From assembly GCA_013032095.1 (NCBI GenBank), contig WQBJ01000006.1, positions 1 to 64,000 of the forward strand: DNA of 64,000 nt, in the 5' to 3' direction. The stretch is from Ruegeria atlantica. Its GTDB lineage: Bacteria > Pseudomonadota > Alphaproteobacteria > Rhodobacterales > Rhodobacteraceae. The position numbers and the translations under genes are program-made. The notes beneath the pieces were generated by a model. It was not told where the DNA came from and did not search any database. It was given only the letters and a program-made list of their open reading frames with translations. Each line of letters begins with the position of its first letter. Position 1 is the stretch's first letter. Positions 16,757-25,521 of this stretch are shown here, one piece after another.

Positions 16757-17503
16757 TTGTTGAAAGTTGAGAGTGTTTTTGAGTTTTCCGAGCATCCTGA
16801 GTATCGGGACGGCCCGGATCAGCAGATGGCCTTGAACGCCCGCCGAGGGGGTTTAGTTCATGGAACCAAGGTTTCCACAAGGGGGGGGTGGAAACCGGTA
16901 GAACAGCTTCAGGCCGGAGATCTCATTAGAACGTTGGATAGCGGTTTCAAAGCGGTTAGCCGCATTGCGACGGATACTATCGCGGTCGAGCCCGGCGAAA
17001 CCAAGGCTGAGAACATGCCGGTTCGCGTGCCAGCACATGCGGCGTTCAACGTACGCCCCGTCTGGCTGATGCCCGAACAGGGCGTGGCGTTGGATAACAC
17101 CAAACTGGCTCAGGATCCGATTAAGCTACCGCTCAGCTTGCCTGTTGTATCAGCACGGTTGCTGTGTGGCGCGTTCCGCATCATCTCGGATGTGCCAGCC
17201 TCTTGCTTCAACATCAGCACCCTTTTCTTTGATCAGGATGAGGTAATCTACATCGAAGGTGGTTTTCGCGCGTTTTGCCCCTCGGGCCGTTTCGGGGCGG
17301 GCAGTTCGTCGTACGAGGTGGTCGAGGCGGAGACGGCTTCGAATTTGGTAAATCTGTCAGCCCGGGGTGCTGACATTGGTGTACTGGCCAACTCGCTGGG
17401 GTCGCTGCCTGCGCCGGTATTTGATCATCCCATCGTTCCGACAAGACCGGCGAGGGGCGCGCGTCGCCCGGGGCGGCCGGGTCGACCCGTGATGATGATT
17501 TGA
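16757..17503 (+). CDS. Hint-domain protein
   Basis: Up to 248 residues. The segment GLVHGTKVSTRGGWKPVEQL, then GDLIRTLDSGFKAV, is characteristic of the Hint (hedgehog/intein) module common in Rhodobacterales proteins. The window shows no long partner domain: the Hint part occupies most of the protein and the tail is basic and proline/glycine-rich (RPARGARRPGRPGRP). The start is uncertain. A TTG at 16757 opens the frame, while the ATG at 16826 gives MALNARRGGLVHG directly ahead of the domain; neither has a strong ribosome-binding site. The 178-nt AT-rich region upstream (16579-16756) holds nothing else I can name. Confidence 0.75.
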   Translation: MLKVESVFEFSEHPEYRDGPDQQMALNARRGGLVHGTKVSTRGGWKPVEQLQAGDLIRTLDSGFKAVSRIATDTIAVEPGETKAENMPVRVPAHAAFNVRPVWLMPEQGVALDNTKLAQDPIKLPLSLPVVSARLLCGAFRIISDVPASCFNISTLFFDQDEVIYIEGGFRAFCPSGRFGAGSSSYEVVEAETASNLVNLSARGADIGVLANSLGSLPAPVFDHPIVPTRPARGARRPGRPGRPVMMI

Positions 17504-17532
17504 TCGGGAAACTAGAACTTAAATAGTAAGGC

Positions 17533-17569
17533 AACGCTGGCGCATGGGGGCATGCGCCAGCGTTTTTCT
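17533..17569 (+). terminator. Strong rho-independent terminator
   Basis: AACGCTGGCGCATG (17533-17546) and CATGCGCCAGCGTT (17551-17564) form a perfect 14-bp stem with a GGGG loop, followed by TTTCTT. It ends rightward transcription of the Hint gene and lies at the end of the convergent fadJ, which it may also serve although the leftward T-tract is weaker. Confidence 0.92.
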
Positions 17570-19771
17570 TTAAGCGGCTTTTGCTTCGGGGTTGAAGCGG
17601 CCGTAGAAGCTCTGACCCTTTTCGGCCATCTCACGCAGCAGCGGCGGGCAGGCGAAGCGCTCACCATAGGTCTCGGCCAGCTGGTCACAGCGCTCAGCTG
17701 CGTAAGGCGTGCCGACGATGTCCAGCCAACTGAGCGGACCACCGGACCACGGCGCAAAGCCCCAGCCCAGGATTGCGCCGACATCGCCTTCGCGGATATC
17801 TTCCAGAACGCCTTCTTCCAGCGCGCGCACCGCTTCCAGAACCTGCGCGAACATCAGGCGTTCCTGTACTTCGACCAGATCAGGCTGGTCCTCGGCGTGC
17901 GGGTATTTCTCCTGCAGACCTTTCCAGTATTCGACGCGCTTGCCCTTCTCGTCATAGTCGAAGAAGCCCGCGTTTGCCTTGCGACCCAGACGGCCCTGTT
18001 CTTCCATCCAGAAGATCAGATCGTCCGAGGGGCTTTCCGGATAGGCATCGCCCATTGCCGCCTTGGTTGCGCGGGCAATCTTGGCACCCAGATCAATCGA
18101 GGTCTCATCGGTCAACTGGATCGGACCCACCGGGAAGCCCAGTTGACGTGCGGCGTTGTCGATCAGTACGGGGTTCACGCCCTCAGCAATCATCCGGACA
18201 CCTTCGTTGATGTAGGGGATGATGCAGCGGTTGGCGTAGAAGAAGCGTGCGTCATTGACCACGATCGGCGTCTTCCGGATCTGGCGCACGTAGTCCAGCG
18301 CCTTGGCAACTGCACGGTCCCCGGTTTCCTTGCCCTTGATGATCTCGACCAGGAACATCTTCTCAACCGGTGAGAAGAAGTGGATGCCGATGAACTGCTG
18401 GGGCCGCACGCTCGCCTTGGCCAGATCGGTGATCGGCAGGGTCGAGGTGTTCGAGGCAAAGATGCAATCCTCGGGGATGATTGCCTCGACCTTCTTGGTC
18501 ATCTCAGCCTTGACGCCGGGATCTTCGAACACGGCCTCGATGATCAGATCGCAGCCTTTCAGATGCTCCAGATCGGGGGTCGCAGTGATGCGGGCCAGCA
18601 GCGCCTCTTTCTTCTCAGGCGTGGCTTTACCGCGCTTGATGCCCTTGTCCATGTAGGTCTCAGAATAGGCCTTGCCGTTGTCGGCGGCTTCCTGATCACG
18701 GTCGATCAGAACAACCTCCATCCCGGCTTGCGCCGAGACCAGAGCGATGCCCGCACCCATCATGCCAGCGCCCAGAACGCCGACCTTTTTGACGCGCTGA
18801 TCGGGCACATCTTTCGGACGGACCGCGCCTTTCTCAAGCGCTTCTTTGTTCAGGAACAGCGACCGGATCATGGCCGAGGAGGACGGGTTCATTAGAATAT
18901 TGGTAAACCACCGTGCTTCGATCCGCAGGGCGGTGTCGAAATCGACCAGCGCACCTTCGTAGATCGAGCTCAGCAGCGCCTTGGCTGCGGGGAAGGCCCC
19001 TTGCGTCTTGCCGTTCACCATCGCATTGGCACCGACAAAGGTCATGAAGCCAGCAGGGTGGTAGGGTGCGCCTCCGGGCATCTTGTAGCCCTTCGCGTCC
19101 CAAGGCTTGACCAGATCGGCATCCTTGGCGTTCAGAACCCACTCTTTCGCCGCGGTCACCGGATCATCCGCCACGGCGTCGATCAGTTGTGCACCTTTGG
19201 CCTTCTTCGGGTCCATCATCTTGCCTTCCAGCAGGACAGGGGCCGCAGCCATAGCACCAACCATCCGACTGAAACGCATGGTGCCGCCGCCACCGGGGAA
19301 GATACCCAGCAGGATTTCCGGCAGGCCAATCTTTGCTTTCGGGTTCGAGGTCATGACGCGGTGATGACAGGCCAGAGCGATCTCGGTCCCGATCCCGGCG
19401 CAGGTGCCGTTGATGGCACAGGCGATCGGTTTGCCGCCTTTCTTGGTCTTGGGGTCCATGCCCGCCAGTTCCATCTTGCGCAGGATGTGGTGGCCGCCCA
19501 TGACGAAATCGAACAGCGCCTGCGCCGGTTCATCACCCGCCTCCTGGCGGATGGTGGCCAGTGTGTTCAGATCCATGCCGCCAGCGAATGAGCCTTCTTT
19601 GCCCGAGGTGATAACGATGCCTTTGATCTCATCATCATTCAGGGCCTGATCGATCAGTTCGCTGACCTCCTGAAACGCCTCGCGGGTCAGCACGTTCATG
19701 GATTTGCCCTGGGCATCCCAAGTCACGAAGGCGACGCCGTCTGCGTCTTTGCTCAGAGTGAAATCAGTCAT
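17570..19771 (-). CDS. fadJ: FadJ-type bifunctional enoyl-CoA hydratase / 3-hydroxyacyl-CoA dehydrogenase
   Basis: The 733-residue protein carries two steps of fatty-acid beta-oxidation. The N-terminal crotonase domain (about 1-280) contains GTCAGIGTEIALACHHRV and the active-site stretch GLPEILLGIFPGGGGT. The NAD-binding domain (about 310-495) has the dinucleotide motif GVLGAGMMGAGIA and the catalytic histidine in GIHFFSPVEKM. The C-terminal 3HCDH domains include NRCIIPYINEGVRM and VDILGWGF-like GAILGWGFAPW. The ATG at 19771 is chosen because a GGAG site lies 7 nt ahead; upstream in-frame ATGs would overlap that site. It overlaps the cupin gene by 8 nt and closes the leftward operon with fadA. 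Confidence 0.94.
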   Translation of the reverse strand: MTDFTLSKDADGVAFVTWDAQGKSMNVLTREAFQEVSELIDQALNDDEIKGIVITSGKEGSFAGGMDLNTLATIRQEAGDEPAQALFDFVMGGHHILRKMELAGMDPKTKKGGKPIACAINGTCAGIGTEIALACHHRVMTSNPKAKIGLPEILLGIFPGGGGTMRFSRMVGAMAAAPVLLEGKMMDPKKAKGAQLIDAVADDPVTAAKEWVLNAKDADLVKPWDAKGYKMPGGAPYHPAGFMTFVGANAMVNGKTQGAFPAAKALLSSIYEGALVDFDTALRIEARWFTNILMNPSSSAMIRSLFLNKEALEKGAVRPKDVPDQRVKKVGVLGAGMMGAGIALVSAQAGMEVVLIDRDQEAADNGKAYSETYMDKGIKRGKATPEKKEALLARITATPDLEHLKGCDLIIEAVFEDPGVKAEMTKKVEAIIPEDCIFASNTSTLPITDLAKASVRPQQFIGIHFFSPVEKMFLVEIIKGKETGDRAVAKALDYVRQIRKTPIVVNDARFFYANRCIIPYINEGVRMIAEGVNPVLIDNAARQLGFPVGPIQLTDETSIDLGAKIARATKAAMGDAYPESPSDDLIFWMEEQGRLGRKANAGFFDYDEKGKRVEYWKGLQEKYPHAEDQPDLVEVQERLMFAQVLEAVRALEEGVLEDIREGDVGAILGWGFAPWSGGPLSWLDIVGTPYAAERCDQLAETYGERFACPPLLREMAEKGQSFYGRFNPEAKAA

Positions 19772-20252
19772 TGTCATCTCCAATCTGGTCAGCCGTCAGC
19801 GGGCTGCCGTCCTTGCGGGTGAAGGAGAATCCGTTCTCATCATCCTTCACCATCATGTCTATGTCGCTGTAATAGCCGGTCTCGGTCGGGGTCCGTGTGC
19901 CCACGACCAGAAAGGTCATGGGCGCATCGGTTTTGTTCACAAGGTGATGACCATTGGCCTCACCTGCAGGCCATGCGGCGCAATCGCCGGGGTTCATCTC
20001 ATGCTCGCCATCGTCATCGATCAGGGTGCAGGAACCGCTGAGGATGATGGCAAACTCGTCCTGCTCCATATGGTAATGGCGCAGCGACGACATGCCCTGC
20101 GGGTCTAATCGCACGATGTTGACCCCGTATTGGGTCAGCCCGCCCGCATCGCCCACACGCTGCACGAAACGACCCGCAGTCGCCTCGGCCAGCTTGCCGG
20201 GATAGGACGAGCCTCCCTTGAAAGGGATCTGAGAGAGATCCAGCTTGGGCAT
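19764..20252 (-). CDS. Cupin-domain protein within the beta-oxidation operon
   Basis: The 162-residue protein is a single cupin barrel. The metal-ligand motif is in SLRHYHMEQDEFAIILSG (two histidines and a glutamate) and the second part in PGDCAAWPAGEANGHHLVN. It resembles bacterial cupins of unknown function that may bind sugar or acyl ligands. Its start overlaps the fadA stop as TGATG and its end overlaps fadJ by 8 nt, so all three should be translated at similar levels. A role in beta-oxidation is suggested only by this position. Confidence 0.85.
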   Translation of the reverse strand: MPKLDLSQIPFKGGSSYPGKLAEATAGRFVQRVGDAGGLTQYGVNIVRLDPQGMSSLRHYHMEQDEFAIILSGSCTLIDDDGEHEMNPGDCAAWPAGEANGHHLVNKTDAPMTFLVVGTRTPTETGYYSDIDMMVKDDENGFSFTRKDGSPLTADQIGDDND

Positions 20253-21463
20253 CAGACACGCTCAATAATGGTTGCTGCACCCATGCCGGACGCGATGCAG
20301 AGCGTCGCCAGACCGGTTTCCTTGTCCTGACGCTCCAGTTCATCCAACAGCGTGCCGATGATCATCGCACCGGTTGCGCCCAGCGGGTGACCCATCGCGA
20401 TCGAGCCGCCGTTGACGTTTACCAGCGCCGGGTCCACATCGAACGCCTGCTGGAACCGCAGCACGACCGAGGCGAAGGCTTCGTTCACTTCAAACAGGTC
20501 TAGATCGCTGATCTTCATGCCGTTGTCGGCAAGAATCTTCTCGGTCACGGGAACCGGGCCGGTCAGCATAATGGTCGGGTCGGTGCCGATCTTCGCGGTT
20601 GCCTTGATACGGGCGCGCGGCTTGAGGCCGTATTTCTCACCGAATTCCTTGTTCCCAATCAGAACAGCGGCCGAGCCGTCCACGATGCCCGAGCTGTTGC
20701 CCGCGTGGTGGATGTGGTTGATCCGCTCAAGATGCGGGTATTTCAGCATCGCGACTTTGTCGAAGCCCGGCATCTGCTCGCCCATCATCGCGAAGGAGGG
20801 GTTTAGCGCGCCGAGGCTTTGCATGTCGGTGCCGGGGCGCATGTATTCATCGCGGTCCAGAATGGTAAGGCCGTTCTGATCCTTGACGGTGATGACCGAT
20901 TTCTCGAACCGATTGTCGGCCCAAGCTTCTGCGGCGCGTTTCTGCGATTCAACCGCAAGCGCATCGGCGTCGTCGCGGCTAAAGCCATACTCTGTGGCGA
21001 TGATATCCGCCGAGATGCCCTGCGGCACGAAATAGGTGTCCATAGCCAGCGTCGGATCGACGGCAATTGCCGCCCCGTCGCTGCCCATCGCCACACGGCC
21101 CATCATTTCAACACCGCCTGCGATATAGGCGTCTCCCGCGCCGCCTCTGACCTGGTTCGCCGCCAGGTTCACTGCTTCCATGCCCGAGGCGCAGAAGCGG
21201 TTGATGGCCAGACCGGGGATCGACTGATCCAGGTCCGAAGCCAGTACAGCCGAGCGTGCCAGACAGCCTCCTTGCTCCATCACCTGCGTGACGTTGCCCC
21301 AGATCACGTCCTCGACGGCGTGACCTTCCAGGTTGTTGCGCTCTTTCATCGCGTTCAGGGTTAGGGCCGACAGGCGCACCGAGGTTACCTCGTGCAGGCT
21401 GCCATCCTTCCGGCCCTTGCCGCGCGGAGTGCGCAGGGCATCATAAATGTAAGCTTCGGTCAT
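20252..21463 (-). CDS. fadA: Acetyl-CoA C-acyltransferase (3-ketoacyl-CoA thiolase)
   Basis: The 403-residue thiolase performs the last step of beta-oxidation, splitting 3-ketoacyl-CoA with CoA. The nucleophile is Cys91 in INRFCASGMEAV, the histidine is in GGSIAMGHPLGATGA, and the second cysteine is near residue 389 in CIASGMGAA. The ATG at 21463 is preferred over one 15 nt upstream because GAGGAG sits 8 nt ahead of it. The gene starts 11 nt after GST and leads directly into the cupin and fadJ genes. Confidence 0.94.
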   Translation of the reverse strand: MTEAYIYDALRTPRGKGRKDGSLHEVTSVRLSALTLNAMKERNNLEGHAVEDVIWGNVTQVMEQGGCLARSAVLASDLDQSIPGLAINRFCASGMEAVNLAANQVRGGAGDAYIAGGVEMMGRVAMGSDGAAIAVDPTLAMDTYFVPQGISADIIATEYGFSRDDADALAVESQKRAAEAWADNRFEKSVITVKDQNGLTILDRDEYMRPGTDMQSLGALNPSFAMMGEQMPGFDKVAMLKYPHLERINHIHHAGNSSGIVDGSAAVLIGNKEFGEKYGLKPRARIKATAKIGTDPTIMLTGPVPVTEKILADNGMKISDLDLFEVNEAFASVVLRFQQAFDVDPALVNVNGGSIAMGHPLGATGAMIIGTLLDELERQDKETGLATLCIASGMGAATIIERV

Positions 21464-21474
21464 GGGTCTTCTCC

Positions 21475-22113
21475 TCAAGCTCGATCCGACGGGTTGCCGG
21501 GCATCAGGTCATAGGGGTGTTTCCAGCCGGGCTGTTCGCTGAGGCGCGTGAGCCAGGCGTTGATGTTAGGCCAATCGGCGCGATCAAAGCCGAACGGTTC
21601 GGGGTAGTAGAGATAGCCGCAGCAGCTAAGATCGGCGTTTGTCACACCGTCCCCAACGATCCAGTCGCGACCCTCCAGATGATTGTTCAGGACTTCATAC
21701 GCCGCTTTCAGGCGACCCTGATTAAAGGCGATGACGTCTGGGTTCCGATGCTGTTCAGGTAGAAAGTTGATCAGAAAGCGGGTTAGCCCTGCCATCGAAC
21801 TGAGCTTGTGGTTATCCCACAGAACCCAGCGCAGAATGTCATAGTTCTCTTCTCGTGTCTTACCACCAAACTTACCAGATTTTTCAGTGACATATGCCTG
21901 AATCGCGCCAGACTGGGAGGTTTGAAAATCGCCATCGATCAGAACCGGGGCCTCGCCCATCACGTTGACTTCAGAACGAAATTCGGGTCCGCGGGTGACG
22001 CCTTTGAAGAAATCCACAAAGACGGGTTCCCACTCGAGCCCGGACATCTCCAACGCCAGTGCAGCTTTGTATGAGTTCCCGCTTTCTCCGAAGCAGTGAA
22101 GTTTGATGGTCAT
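21475..22113 (-). CDS. Glutathione S-transferase family protein
   Basis: The 212-residue protein has the two-domain GST form. The N-terminal thioredoxin-like part contains HCFGESGNSYKAALALEM, NVMGEAPVLIDGD and the glutathione gamma-glutamyl site QTSQSGAIQAYV; the C-terminal all-helical part contains NADLSCCGYLYY. Ser10/Ser12 near the N terminus suggest a serine- rather than tyrosine-type active site. The ATG at 22113 follows GGAGGGG. It lies between the small 70-residue gene and fadA, so it may act on an acyl-CoA-derived or aromatic substrate; this is inference. Confidence 0.88.
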   Translation of the reverse strand: MTIKLHCFGESGNSYKAALALEMSGLEWEPVFVDFFKGVTRGPEFRSEVNVMGEAPVLIDGDFQTSQSGAIQAYVTEKSGKFGGKTREENYDILRWVLWDNHKLSSMAGLTRFLINFLPEQHRNPDVIAFNQGRLKAAYEVLNNHLEGRDWIVGDGVTNADLSCCGYLYYPEPFGFDRADWPNINAWLTRLSEQPGWKHPYDLMPGNPSDRA

Positions 22114-22205
22114 GCGTTCGCCCCTCCCAAGGCGCATGGTCGAGTGCCACAATCTGCGTAATTCGAGAAAGGCGAACCGGTCGTATCGAAAATGGGGTTC
22201 GTCTT

Positions 22206-22234
22206 GCTGAAAACACGCACGCCCAGAACGGGCG
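22206..22234 (-). terminator. Weak stem-loop after the small 70-residue gene
   Basis: On the leftward strand CGCCC (22230-22234 complement) pairs with GGGCG (22220-22224 complement) around a 5-nt loop, followed by TGCGTGTTTTC. It could attenuate transcription between the small gene and GST. The stem is only five pairs. Confidence 0.3.
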
Positions 22235-22246
22235 CGAAGGGAACCG

Positions 22247-22459
22247 TCAGCGTTTGCGCGCCTCTAGTTCAGAGTTGAAGATGCGCAGCCGGCGGGTCAG
22301 TTTCTCCTCGTGAATGACACTGTTGAAATTCTCAAACAGGAAAGACAGCGCCTCACCTTCATCCAGACCAGCATCGTGTGCGAAACCACGGAGCTTGCGA
22401 TAACCGTCCTCGGTCATGGCGACCGGGAAGCGACGGGTCAGGCGAAAGCGCTTGGGCAT
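22247..22459 (-). CDS. Small basic protein of unknown function in the fad operon
   Basis: The 70-residue protein is rich in arginine and lysine at both ends (MPKRFRLTRRF and KLTRRLRIFNSELEARKR) with an acidic helix between (DAGLDEGEALSFLFENFNSVI). A GGAGGAG site lies 6 nt ahead of the ATG, which strongly supports translation. The size and pattern of strand, helix, helix would fit a ribbon-helix-helix DNA-binding protein, but I cannot assign it. It lies 54 nt after the acyl-CoA dehydrogenase gene and precedes GST. Confidence 0.75.
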   Translation of the reverse strand: MPKRFRLTRRFPVAMTEDGYRKLRGFAHDAGLDEGEALSFLFENFNSVIHEEKLTRRLRIFNSELEARKR

Positions 22460-22513
22460 TATGTCTCCTCCAAAGTTCCGGCTCCGGGGCAGGGCCCCGG
22501 AACCGGATTGAGA

Positions 22514-24295
22514 TCAGAAATTGGCAGCCTCCAGTGCCATGACCGTATCCGCGCCGGTCTGAATGCGCGACAAATGCAGCGCTGTGGCGGGCAGGCGACG
22601 GGCCATGTAGAAACGGCCGGTGTTGATCTTAGTCTCGTAGAACTCTTTATCCGACGCGCCACTATCCAGCGCGTCCTGCGCAGCTTTGGCCATCTGCGCC
22701 CACATTAGGCCCAAGCAGACATGGCCGAACATGTGCATGAAGTCATAGGACCCGGACAGCGCGTTGTTCGGGTTCTTCATGCCTTCCTGCATGAAATACA
22801 TGCCGGCGGCCTGCAGGTCCTTGGACGCGGCTTTCAGCGGTTGGATGAAGGCTTTGTCATAAGCTTCGTTCTGGCCTGCGTTTTCTTTGCAGAAGGTTTT
22901 GACCATCTCAAAGAAAGCCATGACATGCTTGCCACCGTCCTGCGCCAGCTTGCGGCCCACAAGGTCCAGCGCCTGAACGCCGTTGGCGCCCTCGTAGATC
23001 ATCGCGATCCGGGCGTCGCGGGTGTATTGCGACATACCCCATTCCTCGATGTAGCCGTGGCCGCCATAGACCTGCTGCGCCTGCACGGTCATGTCATAGC
23101 CTTGATCGGTCAGGAAGCCTTTGATGACCGGCGTTAGCAGCGAGATTAGCCCATCGGCATCCTTGTCGTCCGAGCGGTGCGCCTTGTCGATCATCGTCGC
23201 GCCCCACAGGATGAACGCGCGCGCGCCCTCGGTGAAGCTCTTCTGATCCATAAGGTTGCGGCGGATGTCAGGGTGAACAATTAGCGGATCGGCAGGGCCG
23301 TCCGGGTTCTTCACGCCAGTTACGTCGCGGCCTTGCAGACGGTCCTTGGCATACTCCAGGGCGTTCTGGAACGCGGCCTCGGCTTGCGCCAGACCCTGCA
23401 TGCCCACCCCCAGGCGCGCTTCGTTCATCATGGTGAACATCGCGCGCATGCCTTTGTGTTCCTCACCCAGCAGCCAGCCGGTCGCCTCGTCATAGTTCAT
23501 GACGCAGGTCGAGTTGCCATGGATACCCATTTTCTCTTCGATCTTGCCGACCGAAACGCCGTTGCGTTCACCCAGCGAACCGTCTTCATTGACGATGAAC
23601 TTGGGCACGATGAACAGCGACACCCCCTTGATGCCCTCGGGACCGCCGGGAATCTTGGCCAGCACCAGATGGATGATGTTGTCAGCCATGTCGTGATCGC
23701 CGGACGAGATGAAAATCTTCTGGCCCGAAATCTTATAGCTGCCGTCGCCCTGTGGTTCCGCCTTGGTGCGCATCAGGCCCAGATCGGTGCCGCAATGCGG
23801 CTCGGTCAGGTTCATGGTGCCGGTCCATTCACAGCTGACCATGTTGGGCAGATAGGTGTTCTTCTGCTCATCGGTGCCGTGCGCCAGAATGGCCGAGGCC
23901 GCGCCATGGGTCAGGCCCTGATACATCACGAATGCCTGGTTCGCGGCGGAGAACACCTCACCCACCGCGGTGCCCAGCACGTAAGGCATGTTTTGGCCAC
24001 CATACTCTTCGGGCATGTCCAGGCCAGTCCAGCCACCTTCCTTCATCTGCTCGAAGGCGTCTTTGAATCCTGTGGGGGTATAAACGATGCCATTTTCCAA
24101 CCTGCACCCTTCAGTGTCGCCCACAACGTTCAGCGGATGCAGTACGTTGGTTGCGACCTTGCCGGCTTCCTCCAGCACGGCGCCGGTGAACTCGGCTTCC
24201 AGTTCGCTATAACCCGGAATATCCGAGTCCGAGACTTTCAGCACATCATGCAGAATGAACTGAGTGTCTTTTGTAGGCGCGTTGTAAACGGGCAT
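22514..24295 (-). CDS. Acyl-CoA dehydrogenase, long form (DmdC/FadE-like)
   Basis: The 593-residue flavoenzyme oxidises an acyl-CoA to the trans-2-enoyl-CoA. Family segments are [19 protein letters not shown] (FAD/substrate), [12 protein letters not shown], and the catalytic base Glu435 in [12 protein letters not shown]. The N-terminal extension of about 80 residues and a C-terminal extra domain place it with the roughly 600-residue group that includes DmdC, the methylmercaptopropionyl-CoA dehydrogenase of DMSP degradation, and with long-chain enzymes. Next to fadA and fadJ, fatty acyl-CoA is the simpler guess. GGGAGC precedes the ATG. Confidence 0.9.
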   Translation of the reverse strand: MPVYNAPTKDTQFILHDVLKVSDSDIPGYSELEAEFTGAVLEEAGKVATNVLHPLNVVGDTEGCRLENGIVYTPTGFKDAFEQMKEGGWTGLDMPEEYGGQNMPYVLGTAVGEVFSAANQAFVMYQGLTHGAASAILAHGTDEQKNTYLPNMVSCEWTGTMNLTEPHCGTDLGLMRTKAEPQGDGSYKISGQKIFISSGDHDMADNIIHLVLAKIPGGPEGIKGVSLFIVPKFIVNEDGSLGERNGVSVGKIEEKMGIHGNSTCVMNYDEATGWLLGEEHKGMRAMFTMMNEARLGVGMQGLAQAEAAFQNALEYAKDRLQGRDVTGVKNPDGPADPLIVHPDIRRNLMDQKSFTEGARAFILWGATMIDKAHRSDDKDADGLISLLTPVIKGFLTDQGYDMTVQAQQVYGGHGYIEEWGMSQYTRDARIAMIYEGANGVQALDLVGRKLAQDGGKHVMAFFEMVKTFCKENAGQNEAYDKAFIQPLKAASKDLQAAGMYFMQEGMKNPNNALSGSYDFMHMFGHVCLGLMWAQMAKAAQDALDSGASDKEFYETKINTGRFYMARRLPATALHLSRIQTGADTVMALEAANF

Positions 24296-24340
24296 TTGAA
24301 GCTCCCTTAAATTCAGATGTCCGGGGATTGGCCGCGAGGG

Positions 24341-24742
24341 TTATTCAGCGGCCTTTTTCTCGTTTTTCATCGAGGCGATAACTTTTTCGCCCCAGCGCAA
24401 CTGTTCCTTTAGATCGTCAATGGCCTGAGTCAGCTCCTCGCGGCGGGCTTCCATATCCCCCAGACGTTCTCGCGCGATTTCAATCGTGCGGGTCATCTGA
24501 GTCATCTGCTGGTCGCCCACATGATAAAGATCCAGCAGCTGCCGGATCTCTTCCAGGCTAAAGCCGAAACGCTTGCCGCGCAGGATCAATTTAAGTCGCG
24601 CCCGATCACGTTTGGTGAACAGGCGTTTCTGGCCCTCGCGGATCGGAAACAAAAGTTCCTTGGCCTCGTAAAATCGCAATGTGCGTGGCGTGACATCATA
24701 TGTCTCGCACATTTCACGGATGGTCATCAGATCTTCGGTCAT
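24341..24742 (-). CDS. MerR-family transcriptional regulator
   Basis: The 133-residue protein has a MerR winged-helix domain (MTIREMCETYDVTPRTLRFYE to about residue 75, including RARLKLILRGKRFGFSLEEIRQLL) followed by a coiled-coil dimerisation helix (about 80-125) and no large ligand domain. It lacks the cysteines of metal-sensing MerR proteins. Regulators of this form (LiuR-like) control acyl-CoA and amino-acid catabolism. It sits 45 nt ahead of the acyl-CoA dehydrogenase gene and probably heads the fad operon. Dyads with ACGT cores upstream are likely its own sites. Confidence 0.9.
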   Translation of the reverse strand: MTEDLMTIREMCETYDVTPRTLRFYEAKELLFPIREGQKRLFTKRDRARLKLILRGKRFGFSLEEIRQLLDLYHVGDQQMTQMTRTIEIARERLGDMEARREELTQAIDDLKEQLRWGEKVIASMKNEKKAAE

Positions 24743-24815
24743 GGTTTCAGCACTCTCGTCACTGGCGTCTATTAAAGTCAGTTGCGCAGTCGATGCGCAG
24801 GTTACAACACGACGA

Positions 24816-24863
24816 TGACGTTCACGTAATGCAAACGCTACGTCACATTGAAAGTTGACGTAA
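24816..24863. promoter_or_regulatory. Two ACGT-core dyads upstream of the MerR gene, candidate operators
   Basis: TGACGT-TC-ACGTAA (24816-24829) is a near-perfect dyad, and ACGTCA-N10-TGACGT (24840-24861) is a perfect one. Alphaproteobacterial LiuR-type MerR regulators are known to favour TTACGT/ACGTAA-type dyads. These lie 75-120 nt ahead of the MerR start and fit autoregulation of the fad operon. The rest of 24743-25036 shows no gene. Confidence 0.5.
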
Positions 24864-25036
24864 CATCAGCTTGCGTCAAGATGCCGATTGCTGGGTTTTT
24901 TTGTTTGTGACGCTGCGGAACTTAAGTGAGATGGGATTGAGACCCGGAGATTACGCGCCAATTTCGGCGCGGCGACATCGGGCTCCACTGAATCGAAATG
25001 TTTAAAAAAAGGAAGGCGGATTGAGCTCGACCGAGA

Positions 25037-25405
25037 TCAGCGCAAAGATTTGGCGGTCTGGTCGCGCAGGCGCTGAAGCTCTTCCATAGCTTCATCCAAT
25101 TGCTGACGCTGCTTTTGCAGCTCCGTCATTTGCCGGTCTGCGAGTTTCACGAATTCAGCCATCTGAATCTGGTCTCCCTGATCTTCGTAGATCAACAACC
25201 ATTGACGAATCTCTTCCAGCGAGAAGCCAAACTGACGACCGCGCAGGATCAGCTTCATCCGCGCGCATTCACGCGGACCATAATACCGTGTGCGGCCTTC
25301 CCGATCAGGCTGCAACAGCTCGATATACTCGTAATAACGAAGGGTGCGCTTGGTTACATCGAACTCATCGCACATCTCGTTCAATGACAAACGGTTGTCG
25401 GTCAT
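25037..25405 (-). CDS. MerR-family transcriptional regulator, paralogue of the neighbour
   Basis: The 122-residue protein has the same plan as the regulator at 24341: a winged helix (LSLNEMCDEFDVTKRTLRYYE, RMKLILRGRQFGFSLEEIRQWL) and a C-terminal coiled coil rich in glutamine and leucine (about 80-118). The shared phrase LILRG.{2}FGFSLEEIRQ.L marks the two as paralogues from duplication. The ATG at 25405 has GAGGAG 7 nt ahead; the longer frame adds an arginine/proline leader that is unlikely. It diverges from a thioesterase gene by 116 nt. Confidence 0.9.
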   Translation of the reverse strand: MTDNRLSLNEMCDEFDVTKRTLRYYEYIELLQPDREGRTRYYGPRECARMKLILRGRQFGFSLEEIRQWLLIYEDQGDQIQMAEFVKLADRQMTELQKQRQQLDEAMEELQRLRDQTAKSLR

Positions 25406-25521
25406 TCGCGGTCTCCTCGGCTGCAACGTAGGGCGTCGTGGAGGCAAGCGCAACAGTCGGGGTTGCCCTTTACGTCATCCGCGGCTCATAAAGAGGCGAC
25501 ACCACGACAGGGACAAATTGA
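25406..25521. promoter_or_regulatory. Divergent promoter region, MerR / thioesterase
   Basis: The 116-nt spacer must hold both promoters. It contains TTTACGTCA at 25469-25477, sharing the ACGT core of the dyads at 24816-24863, which suggests one of the MerR proteins also acts here. No full dyad is seen. Confidence 0.35.

Noticed and set aside
23333-24310. Rightward open frame of 325 codons opposite the acyl-CoA dehydrogenase gene
   Set aside because: Composition is histidine and glycine heavy with no domain; a codon-bias mirror of the real gene.
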